A stretch of 64,000 nucleotides of DNA from Nocardioides marmoriginsengisoli. Its GTDB lineage: Bacteria; Actinomycetota; Actinomycetes; Propionibacteriales; Nocardioidaceae. Below the pieces are notes generated by a model. It saw only the letters and a list, made by a program, of their open reading frames with translations. It was not told the DNA's origin and did no database searches. Shown here piece by piece: positions 8,855 through 22,886 of the stretch. The translations under genes and the position numbers were made by a program. The stretch spans positions 145,801 through 209,800 of the forward strand of contig NZ_RJSE01000008.1 in the NCBI RefSeq assembly GCF_003725695.1, read 5' to 3'. Position 1 is the first letter of the stretch, and the number at the start of each line of letters is the position of its first letter.

Positions 8855-9718
8855 ATGGCCGGCCCCTCCTGGTACGACATCCTCGGCGTCGAGCGGGACG
8901 CGACCCCCGAGCAGATCAAGGCAGCCTGGCGCGCCGCCACCGACAAGTTCGAGCCCGGCACCGGTGCCTCCCAGTTCCGGCTGTTCAACGAGGCCGCCGA
9001 GGTCCTGATGGATCCGGAGAAGCGCGCGGCGTACGACGCGGAGCTGTCGGACGTCGAGCCTGTCGAGACGCCCAAGACCCCGGACGTCGAGCCCGTCGAG
9101 ACGCCCGAGACGCCCGAGACCCCGGACGTCGAGCCCGTCGAGACGCCCGAGACCCCGGACGCCGAGCCCGTCGAGACGCCCGCAGCACGGCTGCCCGCCG
9201 CCCGCCGCGTCCTGGCCAGCAACCTCGGCCTGGGGATCCTCGCGGTGCTCGCGGTCGCGTCCCTGGTCCTGGCGACCGTCGTCGGCGTGAAGCTCCAGCA
9301 CCGGGGCGAGGAGGCCCGCTCCGGGCCGCAGGCGTCCGCGGCCGCGGCGCGGGGGATGCCGGACGTGCTCTCCTACGACTACCGGCGCCTGGAGGCCGAC
9401 CGGGACCGGGCGGCGAAGTACCTGACGCCGTCGTACAAGAAGATCTACACCAAGAACTTCAACGGCCTGATCGCCGGCACCCCGCAGGATCCCGGCGGTG
9501 CCGAGAAGTCCAAGACCGTCGTGGTGGCCACCGTGCTCACCACCGGCGTGGTCGACGCGGACCGCGACCGGGTCCGGGTGCTGGCCTTCGTGAACCAGAC
9601 GTGGACGCAGGACGGCAAGGTCACCCGCAGTCTCGCGAACCGGGTGATCGCCACGATGGTGCACCGCGGCGATCGCTGGCTGATCGACAAGCTCGCCCCG
9701 ATCGGCGCCGGCTACTAG
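8855..9718 (+). CDS. J-like domain fused to Mce-associated membrane protein
   Basis: A 287-residue chimera. Residues 6-64 align with a DnaJ J-domain (SWYDILGVERDAT at the start, DPEKRAAYDAEL at the end), but the HPD tripeptide that activates Hsp70 is replaced by Glu33-Pro34-Gly35. Residues 65-110 are a Pro/Glu/Thr linker made of imperfect DVEPVETPETP repeats. Residues 121-147 are a membrane helix, and 150-287 resemble the Mas/NTF2-like exported domain ending in GDRWLIDKLAPIG. Start ATG 8855 follows a GAGGGGAG ribosome site. It ends the mce operon. The topology puts the J-like part in the cytoplasm, perhaps as a docking module; this role is inference. Confidence 0.85.
   Translation: MAGPSWYDILGVERDATPEQIKAAWRAATDKFEPGTGASQFRLFNEAAEVLMDPEKRAAYDAELSDVEPVETPKTPDVEPVETPETPETPDVEPVETPETPDAEPVETPAARLPAARRVLASNLGLGILAVLAVASLVLATVVGVKLQHRGEEARSGPQASAAAARGMPDVLSYDYRRLEADRDRAAKYLTPSYKKIYTKNFNGLIAGTPQDPGGAEKSKTVVVATVLTTGVVDADRDRVRVLAFVNQTWTQDGKVTRSLANRVIATMVHRGDRWLIDKLAPIGAGY
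9053..9180 (+). repeat. In-frame imperfect tandem repeat encoding PVETPxTPD linker
   Basis: About three and a half copies of a unit built on GACGTCGAGCCCGTCGAGAC plus GCCC(G/A)AGACCCCG, with one copy carrying an extra GAGACGCCC. All length differences are multiples of three, so the frame is kept. The copies are near-identical in DNA as well as protein, which suggests recent slippage. Confidence 0.8.
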
Positions 9719-9945
9719 AAACCCCTGTCTTGGCGATTGTGCTTGACCTGGGGCCTGGAGCAGTTCATGCTGAGCGGCATCAACAGCCGCTGAGGGATTT
9801 GACCCGGCGATTTCGTTGTTGTGTTTCTGCATGCCCGTCGGGTATTGTTCATCTTTGCGTCTGCTCTCAAATGCACTCCCGCCTGTCCGGTGGCCGGTTT
9901 GTGGTTGGCTGACGCCGTCACACATGTGCCTCGGAAGGACCACTC
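9719..9945 (+). promoter_or_regulatory. mce-rpoB intergenic region with candidate rpoB promoter
   Basis: 227 bases before rpoB. The clearest candidate is TTGTGT (9819-9824), 18 bases, TATTGT (9843-9848), which would give a leader near 90 bases. Two other TTGACC boxes start at 9743 and 9799; the first has CATGCT 17 bases downstream. A weak hairpin AGCGGC/GCCGCT spans 9773-9791. No U-tract terminator for the mce operon is visible, so read-through into rpoB is possible. The region is AT-richer than its surroundings. The ribosome site for rpoB, GGAAGGA, is at 9933-9939. Confidence 0.45.
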
Positions 9946-13491
<3,546 letters not shown>

Positions 13492-13497
13492 GGCGTC

Positions 13498-13524
13498 GCG
13501 GTGCTCCCCGCCGGGGAGCACCGC
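13498..13524 (+). other. Perfect hairpin between rpoB and rpoC
   Basis: GCGGTGCTCCCCG (13498-13510) pairs perfectly with 13512-13524; in practice a 11-12 bp stem with a 3-5 base loop. It begins seven bases after the rpoB stop and no U-tract follows. It could be an RNA-processing or partial attenuation site that tunes the rpoB:rpoC ratio. Confidence 0.75.
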
Positions 13525-13578
13525 ACCCCCAGTCACCCGATCACCAGATTTCAGAACTAACGAAGGACGACAGCCACC

Positions 13579-17460
<3,882 letters not shown>

Positions 17461-17478
17461 GGTCGAGCAAGTCTGAGC

Positions 17479-17518
17479 CGAAGGCCCCGTTCCACCGCGA
17501 GGTGGGGCGGGGCCTTCG
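17479..17518 (+). terminator. Terminator after rpoC
   Basis: Ten-bp outer stem CGAAGGCCCC/GGGGCCTTCG with an inner CCACC/GGTGG pair around a GCGA loop, starting 19 bases after the rpoC stop. There is no T-tract, which is common for high-GC actinobacterial terminators. Confidence 0.75.
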
Positions 17519-17529
17519 CGTGAGTACGG

Positions 17530-17535
17530 CAGGAT
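17530..17535 (+). promoter_or_regulatory. -10-like hexamer, leaderless start for 17542 gene
   Basis: CAGGAT ends six bases before ATG 17542 and there is no Shine-Dalgarno sequence. This fits transcription starting at the start codon itself. Confidence 0.45.
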
Positions 17536-17541
17536 CACCCC

Positions 17542-17985
17542 ATGAGTAACGACTGGCGCACCGACCTCGCGGACGCGGTCGCCCGCGGCCTGGCCCAGGA
17601 CGGGCCGGACGCCGTGGGGGAGTCCCTCCGGTCAGCGGTTGATGCACTCGCCGACCACCCCGACGCCGAGGTCGCGCCCTGGTGCCCCCCGGTCCCGATC
17701 CTGGGCGTGGTCGCCTGCGCGTCGGGCTCGCTGGGCGTGCTGCTGCGCACCGACGGCCGGGTCACCGTGCACCTGGCGGCCGGCGAGGGCGCGCTGCACG
17801 AGCAGGTCCGGTCCGCGGTCGAGGACGGCGTGCTGGTCGCGGCCGGCGCACCGCCCGAGGACGTGCCGACCCGCGACCTGCTGCGCCGCGCCGGGATCAC
17901 CGCGCCGGCCTGGTTCTCCGGCTCGGGCTTCACCGAGGACGACCTGCTGCGGGCGTGCGGCTTCCTGCTGACCGCACCGCGCTGA
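17542..17985 (+). CDS. Small soluble protein of unknown function
   Basis: 147 residues, acidic, no signal peptide or membrane segment. An N-terminal helical part (WRTDLADAVARGLAQDG) is followed by a probable beta-rich middle (LGVVACASGSLGVLLRTDG, VTVHLAAGEG) and a helical end. I do not recognise the family. The start is supported by a -10-like CAGGAT six bases upstream. It is alone between the rpoBC terminator and a convergent membrane-protein gene whose stop is one base beyond its own stop. No function should be assigned. Confidence 0.75.
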   Translation: MSNDWRTDLADAVARGLAQDGPDAVGESLRSAVDALADHPDAEVAPWCPPVPILGVVACASGSLGVLLRTDGRVTVHLAAGEGALHEQVRSAVEDGVLVAAGAPPEDVPTRDLLRRAGITAPAWFSGSGFTEDDLLRACGFLLTAPR

Positions 17986-17986
17986 G

Positions 17987-18514
17987 TCAGCCGGTCGGGG
18001 TACCGCTCGTCGGCGGCGTGTCCATCACCTCGTCGAGGCGGGACTGCGCGCCCCCGCGCTCGAGCGCCTCCCGCATCCGGGCCAGGGTGCGGTCGCTCGG
18101 CCACACGTGCAGGACGTCCAGGGTGATCGCGATCGCGACCCCGACCAGGCAGACCACGCCACCGCCGGCATCCACCACGAACGCGAGCGCGATCCCGACC
18201 AGCGCGACCGCCTCGGCCAGGGTGAAGCGCAGGAGGGTCGAGCTCTGCACCGCGCCGATCACCGTCCGGGCGGATTCCTCGGCGGACAGGGCCGGCTCCA
18301 GCGCCGGGAGCTTGTAGCCGACCGGGCCGATCAGGACGGCGGCGACCGCGCCGACCGCGAGCACGACGCCGAGCGCCCACAACGGCGGCTCGTCGAAGCG
18401 GGTCGAATCCAGGGTCATGCTCACCGCCAGCAGCACGATGACCTGGGCGGAGATCAGAGCCGCGCACAGGACGCGCAGCGTGTGTCGGAACGAAGCAGCG
18501 GTGACGTCGGCCAT
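17987..18514 (-). CDS. Predicted membrane protein, unknown function
   Basis: 175 residues from ATG 18514. Four hydrophobic segments can be seen, at about residues 10-32, 45-65, 95-112 and 116-133, with a polar C-terminal tail ending in a Thr/Pro/Gly stretch. An in-frame GTG at 18520 is possible, but TAGCGT lies exactly six bases before the ATG, matching the leaderless pattern used elsewhere in this window, so ATG 18514 is preferred. The gene is divergent from the flavoprotein at 18578. No known family is recognised; a membrane role is all that can be said. Confidence 0.75.
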   Translation of the reverse strand: MADVTAASFRHTLRVLCAALISAQVIVLLAVSMTLDSTRFDEPPLWALGVVLAVGAVAAVLIGPVGYKLPALEPALSAEESARTVIGAVQSSTLLRFTLAEAVALVGIALAFVVDAGGGVVCLVGVAIAITLDVLHVWPSDRTLARMREALERGGAQSRLDEVMDTPPTSGTPTG

Positions 18515-18520
18515 GCGCAC

Positions 18521-18526
18521 ACGCTA
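18521..18526 (-). promoter_or_regulatory. -10-like hexamer that decides start of membrane protein gene
   Basis: TAGCGT on the minus strand ends six bases before ATG 18514; the alternative GTG 18520 would directly abut the hexamer. No ribosome site is present. Confidence 0.55.
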
Positions 18527-18565
18527 CCGAGGCGGACCGGGTTCGCGGCGCAGCCGTCCGACTGG

Positions 18566-18571
18566 GAGAAT
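18566..18571 (+). promoter_or_regulatory. -10-like hexamer before flavoprotein gene
   Basis: GAGAAT ends six bases before GTG 18578, with TTCGCG 18 bases further upstream. It matches A at position 2 and T at position 6 of the -10 element. No ribosome site. Confidence 0.4.
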
Positions 18572-18577
18572 GGTCCG

Positions 18578-19855
18578 GTGACCACGACTCCTCCTACCCG
18601 CACCGATGTGCTCGTCGTCGGCGCCGGCCCGGCCGGCTCCGCGGCCGCGGCCTGGGCTGCGAGGGCGGGTCTCGACACCGTGCTGGTGGACGCCGCAGTC
18701 TTCCCCCGGGACAAGACCTGCGGCGACGGGCTGACCCCGCGGGCGATCGGCGAGCTGGCCCGCCTCGGGCTGGAGGACTGGATCCGGGCGCACACCGTGA
18801 ACCAGGGCCTGCGCGCGCACGGCTTCGGGCAGACGCTGCTGCTGCCCTGGCCGGGCCCCGGCAAGAACGGCACCGGGCTGCCGTCGTACGGGTCGGCGGT
18901 GGCGCGGACCGAGCTCGACGACCACCTGCGCACCACCGCGATCAAGGCCGGTGCGGCAGCCCTCGACGGGGCGCGCGCGGTCGACGTCCGGAAGGCCGGC
19001 AGCCGGGTCGCCGCCGTGGTCTTCGAGTACGCGGCCGACGGGAAGCGCGGCGAGACCTTCGAGATCGAGTGCCAGCGGCTGATCGTCGCCGACGGGGTCC
19101 GGTCCGGCCTCGGCAAGGTGCTCGGGCGGGAGTGGCACCGCGACACCGTGTACGGCGTCGCCGGCCGCTCCTACATCGACTCCGGGATGTCGGACGACCC
19201 GTGGATCAGCTCGCACCTGGAGCTGCGCGGTGAGAAGAACGAGATCCTCTCCGGCTACGGCTGGATCTTCCCGCTCGGCGACGGGTCGGTGAACCTCGGC
19301 GTCGGCACGCTGGCCACCGCCAAGCGCCCGGCCGAGGTCGCCCTGCGCCCGCTGATGCGGCACTACGCCGAGCTGCGCCGCGAGGACTTCCAGCTCGACG
19401 GGGACATCCGGATGCCGACCTCGGCGCTGCTGCCGATGGGCGGAGCGGTCTCGAACGTCGCCGGGCCCAACTGGGCGCTGATCGGCGATGCCGCGGCCTG
19501 CGTCAACCCGCTGAACGGCGAGGGCATCGACTACGGCCTGGAGACCGGCCGGCTGATCGTCGACGTCCTCACCGCGACGCCGGATGCGGACCTCTCGGTG
19601 GTGTGGCCGGAGCTGCTCCGCGAGCACTACGGCGAGGCGTTCTCGATCGCCCGTCGGCTGGCCGGCATCGTCACGGTGCCGCAGGCGCTGCGCGCCCTCG
19701 GCCCGATCGGGATGCGCTCGGACTGGATGATGACGCTGGCACTGCGCTGGATGGGGAACCTGGTCACCGACGAGGACCGGGACCGGTCGGCACGGGTCTG
19801 GCGCTGGGCGGGGCGGCGCAGCGTGAAGCTGGACCACCGCCCGCCCTTCTCCTGA
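18578..19855 (+). CDS. Geranylgeranyl reductase family FAD-dependent oxidoreductase
   Basis: 425 residues starting at GTG 18578. The dinucleotide-binding motif GAGPAG is at residues 15-20, CGDGLTPRA at about 48-56, and the second FAD motif in GDAAACVNPLNGEGIDYG; these are the hallmarks of the geranylgeranyl reductase / menaquinone reductase (MenJ) family. Such enzymes saturate isoprenyl double bonds of menaquinone or polyprenyl lipids at the membrane face. A long open frame upstream has no coding character and is rejected. The exact substrate (menaquinone side chain or membrane isoprenoid) is inferred from the family only. Confidence 0.87.
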   Translation: MTTTPPTRTDVLVVGAGPAGSAAAAWAARAGLDTVLVDAAVFPRDKTCGDGLTPRAIGELARLGLEDWIRAHTVNQGLRAHGFGQTLLLPWPGPGKNGTGLPSYGSAVARTELDDHLRTTAIKAGAAALDGARAVDVRKAGSRVAAVVFEYAADGKRGETFEIECQRLIVADGVRSGLGKVLGREWHRDTVYGVAGRSYIDSGMSDDPWISSHLELRGEKNEILSGYGWIFPLGDGSVNLGVGTLATAKRPAEVALRPLMRHYAELRREDFQLDGDIRMPTSALLPMGGAVSNVAGPNWALIGDAAACVNPLNGEGIDYGLETGRLIVDVLTATPDADLSVVWPELLREHYGEAFSIARRLAGIVTVPQALRALGPIGMRSDWMMTLALRWMGNLVTDEDRDRSARVWRWAGRRSVKLDHRPPFS

Positions 19856-19911
19856 GCGCCGCCAGACGCGGCTGCTGGCATCCGACGCGGCACTGGTGTC
19901 GAATCTCAGGC

Positions 19912-20691
19912 ATGGACCGGGTCTACCGTGGCGTCAACGGCCTCGGCCGGCTAGCCCTGCGCGCCCTCGACGTCCGGGTGCATCCGCACGGGCTGGAGAA
20001 CCTGCCCGCCTCCGGTCCGGTGGTGCTGGCCGCCAACCACGTCTCCTTCCTGGACTTCGTGATGATCGAGCGGGCGGCCGTCGAGCGCGGCCGCTACGTC
20101 CGCTTCCTGACCCGGTACGACGCCTGGAAGCCGGGTCCGCTGGCCTGGGTACTGGACCGGATGGGCCATGTCCCGGTCGATCGCGGCGTGCCTGCTGCGG
20201 CGTACCTGCGCGCCCGCGGCCTGCTCCGCGCAGGCGAGGCGGTCGGGGTCTTCCCGGAGGCGGGGATCAGCTGGTCCTACACGGTGCGGTCGCTGATGCG
20301 CGGTGCCGTGGCGCTGGCCCGCGAGACCGGGGCGCCGCTGGTGCCGGTCGCGGTCTGGGGTTCGCAGCGGATCTACTCGGTCGGGATCCCGGAGTCGACG
20401 TTCGACCTCACCCGGGGGCGTCGCGTCGACGTCGCCCTCGGAGCGCCGCGGACGATCCCGCCCGGTGCCGACCTGGTCGAGGAGACCCGGGCCCTCGGGC
20501 ACACCCTGACCGGCATGCTGGAGGAGCTGCAGTCCCGTCCCGAGCACCGGCCGCGGCCGGGGGAGCACGCGATCTGGTACCCGGCCCACCTGGGCGGGCA
20601 GGCGCCCACCCGGGCCGAGGCGGCGCCGTACGAGGAGCTGCCGGGCAGCGCGATCCGGCCGACCTGGGGTCCCGGTTCCGGGGCTGCGTAG
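19912..20691 (+). CDS. Lysophospholipid acyltransferase family protein
   Basis: 259 residues, PlsC-like. The catalytic HX4D motif is His43 to Asp48 (NHVSFLD) and the glycerophosphate-binding FPEG motif appears as FPEAG at 114-118, a variant in which Ala precedes Gly. No clear membrane segment besides a mildly hydrophobic N-terminus. Likely transfers an acyl chain to a lysophosphatidic acid or related acceptor at the membrane. ATG 19912 lies five bases after a GAATCT hexamer and lacks a ribosome site, suggesting a leaderless message. It sits 56 bases after the reductase gene, so a link with lipid metabolism is plausible. Confidence 0.85.
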   Translation: MDRVYRGVNGLGRLALRALDVRVHPHGLENLPASGPVVLAANHVSFLDFVMIERAAVERGRYVRFLTRYDAWKPGPLAWVLDRMGHVPVDRGVPAAAYLRARGLLRAGEAVGVFPEAGISWSYTVRSLMRGAVALARETGAPLVPVAVWGSQRIYSVGIPESTFDLTRGRRVDVALGAPRTIPPGADLVEETRALGHTLTGMLEELQSRPEHRPRPGEHAIWYPAHLGGQAPTRAEAAPYEELPGSAIRPTWGPGSGAA

Positions 20692-20694
20692 AGT
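20689..20694 (+). promoter_or_regulatory. -10-like hexamer before tandem Nudix gene
   Basis: TAGAGT overlaps the acyltransferase stop codon and ends six bases before GTG 20701, with no ribosome site. Candidate leaderless promoter for the Nudix-transhydrogenase-dehydrogenase operon. Confidence 0.5.
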
Positions 20695-20700
20695 CAGCAC

Positions 20701-21600
20701 GTGTCCGACCTGCCCGACCCACCTCGCCGTCAGCGGGTCGCGGCGTACGCCGTGATCCTGCGCGACGACCAGATCCTGCTCTCCCGGCTGGCGCCGTACC
20801 TGGTGCCCGGCGAGCAGTGGACGCTTCCCGGCGGCGGCATCGACTTCGGCGAGGATCCGCGCGACGCGGTGGTCCGCGAGGTGCACGAGGAGACCGGCCT
20901 GGACGTCGAGGTGGGCGATCGCGCCTGGATCGACTCGGCGCGCCGGTACGCGTCGACGCCGGACGGCAGCGGGGACGACTCTCCGCTGGACATGCACTCG
21001 GTCCGGATGGTCTTCGAGGGCTGGGCCCCGGTCGACGCGCCCGAGCCGCGCGTGATCGAGGAGGACGGCTCGACGGTCGATGCCCGCTGGGTTCCGGTGG
21101 CGGCGGTCCTGGACGGTTCGTGGCCGGTGGCGGCCTGGGTCCGGGCCGCGATCGAGGAGCACGAGGCTACCCGGGTCCAGCGGCTGGCGGCCAAGGCCCT
21201 GGTCCGCCGCGGCGACGAGGTCCTGCTGACCAGGCTCAGCCGGTACGCCGTCGAGGCCGGGCAGTGGACGCTTCCGGGCGGCGGCGTCGACCACGGCGAG
21301 CGGCCGGCGGCGGCCCTGGCCCGCGAGCTGCTCGAGGAGACCGGCCTGGTCGCGGAGGTCGGCGAGCTGGTCGGCGTGCACGACCTGCACCTGACCGGAA
21401 CCGCCCCCAACGGCCGGCACGAGGACTTCCACGCGGTGAACCTGGTCTTCCTGGCCGAGGTCCCCGCTGACGCCGAGCCGGCGGTCCTCGAGATCGGCGG
21501 GACGACCGACGACGTCCAGTGGATCCCGCTCGCCGACGTCTCGTCTGGTGTGGTGGAGGTGACCGAGGTGGTCCGTTTCGCGTTAGCGTCTGCGCCATGA
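20701..21600 (+). CDS. Tandem Nudix hydrolase (two intact Nudix domains)
   Basis: 299 residues carrying two Nudix domains in one chain. Each has a complete box of the GX5EX7REUXEEXGU pattern: the first at about residues 45-67 (GGIDFGEDPRD then REVHEETGL), the second at about 194-216 (GGVDHGERPAA then RELLEETGL). All metal-binding glutamates are present in both, so both may be active on nucleoside-diphosphate-linked substrates. The two halves are similar, pointing to internal duplication. Its stop overlaps the ATG of the transhydrogenase gene, so it heads that operon. Substrate unknown. Confidence 0.88.
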   Translation: MSDLPDPPRRQRVAAYAVILRDDQILLSRLAPYLVPGEQWTLPGGGIDFGEDPRDAVVREVHEETGLDVEVGDRAWIDSARRYASTPDGSGDDSPLDMHSVRMVFEGWAPVDAPEPRVIEEDGSTVDARWVPVAAVLDGSWPVAAWVRAAIEEHEATRVQRLAAKALVRRGDEVLLTRLSRYAVEAGQWTLPGGGVDHGERPAAALARELLEETGLVAEVGELVGVHDLHLTGTAPNGRHEDFHAVNLVFLAEVPADAEPAVLEIGGTTDDVQWIPLADVSSGVVEVTEVVRFALASAP

Positions 21601-22886
21601 GCCACGCGTCCGGAAGCGAGACCGTCTTCACCTACGGCGCCCCCGGGCTGAAGTTCGGGGCGGGCGCCTCCGACGAGATCGGCTTCGACCTCAGCCAGTA
21701 CGACGTCAGCCGGGTCCTGGTCCTCACGGACCCGGGCGTGGCCGCCACCGGCCACCCGCAACGGGTCGCCGAGCAGATGGCGCAGTTCGGGATCGAGGCC
21801 CGGGTCTTCGACGCCGTCCGCGTCGAGCCGACCGACGAGAGCTTCGAGGCCGCGATCGCCTTCGCCCGGGAGACCGGCCCGTGGGACGCCTACGTCGCGG
21901 TCGGCGGCGGTTCGACGATCGACACCGCCAAGGCGGTCAACCTGATGACCACCAACGACGGCGAGCTGATGGACTACATCAACGCCCCGGTCGGGAAGGC
22001 TCGTGCCCCGCAGCGCGCGCTCAAGCCGCTGGTGGCCGTCCCGACGACGACCGGGACCGGAGCAGAGTCGACCACGATCTGCGTGCTCGACGTGCTGGCC
22101 CTGAAGGTGAAGACCGGGATCAGCCACGCCCGGCTCCGGCCGACGCTGGCCGTCGTGGACCCGGCGCTGACGATGTCCCAGCCGGCCGGGGTGACGGCGG
22201 CCGCCGGGATGGACATCCTCTGCCACGCGCTGGAGTCCTACACCGCTCGCACCTTCACGTCGTACGACCGGAAGGCGCCCGAGCAGCGGGTTCCGTACTG
22301 CGGCTCGAACCCGATCTCGGACGTCTGGTCGGAGAACGCGATGACCCTGCTGGCGACGTCGTTCCGGCGCGCCGTCCAGCACGGCGACGACCCGGCCGCG
22401 CGCGAGCAGATGGCCCTGGCCGCGACGATGGCCGGCCTCGGCTTCGGCAACGCCGGCGTGCACATCCCGCACGCGAACGCGTACCCGATCGCCGGCCAGG
22501 TCCACGACCGCTGTCCGGACTTCCGGCCGGTCGGCTACCCCGGGGAGGAGGCGATGGTGCCGCACGGCATGGCCGTCGCGCTGACCGCCCCGGAGGCGTT
22601 CCGGTGGACCTTCGAGTCCAGCCCGGAGCGGCACCTGCGGGCCGCCGCGCTGCTGGCGCCCGGACACGGGTACGACGGCCCGGACGCGCTGCCGCGGGTG
22701 CTCGCCGACCTGATGCGCGACATCGCGATCCCGAACGGCCTCGGCGAGGTCGGGTACGCCGAGGGCGACGTCGACGACCTGGTCGAGGGCGCGATGAAGC
22801 AGCAGCGGCTGCTCGCGACCGCGCCGCGCGAGGTCACCGCGGAGGACGCCGCCGGCATCCTGGAGCGATCGTTGGAGCTCTGGTGA
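21597..22886 (+). CDS. Hydroxyacid-oxoacid transhydrogenase, iron-type ADH fold
   Basis: 429 residues of the iron-containing alcohol dehydrogenase superfamily. The nucleotide motif GGGSTIDTAK is at residues 103-112, PTTTGTGAE at about 149-157, and metal-ligand regions are DILCHALESYTA, HIPHANAYPIAG and VPHGMAVALT. The pattern and length fit the ADHFE1/HOT subgroup, which oxidises 4-hydroxybutyrate to succinic semialdehyde while reducing 2-oxoglutarate to D-2-hydroxyglutarate. Support comes from the next gene, which would reoxidise D-2-hydroxyglutarate. ATG 21597 overlaps the Nudix stop; its own stop overlaps the next start. A plain alcohol dehydrogenase is the alternative. Confidence 0.85.
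   Translation: MSHASGSETVFTYGAPGLKFGAGASDEIGFDLSQYDVSRVLVLTDPGVAATGHPQRVAEQMAQFGIEARVFDAVRVEPTDESFEAAIAFARETGPWDAYVAVGGGSTIDTAKAVNLMTTNDGELMDYINAPVGKARAPQRALKPLVAVPTTTGTGAESTTICVLDVLALKVKTGISHARLRPTLAVVDPALTMSQPAGVTAAAGMDILCHALESYTARTFTSYDRKAPEQRVPYCGSNPISDVWSENAMTLLATSFRRAVQHGDDPAAREQMALAATMAGLGFGNAGVHIPHANAYPIAGQVHDRCPDFRPVGYPGEEAMVPHGMAVALTAPEAFRWTFESSPERHLRAAALLAPGHGYDGPDALPRVLADLMRDIAIPNGLGEVGYAEGDVDDLVEGAMKQQRLLATAPREVTAEDAAGILERSLELW

Noticed and set aside
9053-9180. CRISPR-like repeat array
   Set aside because: Copies are contiguous, coding and in frame, with no spacers and no cas genes.
18107-18577. N-terminal extension of the geranylgeranyl reductase-like gene
   Set aside because: It would be antisense to a membrane-protein gene; the FAD motif starts directly after GTG 18578.
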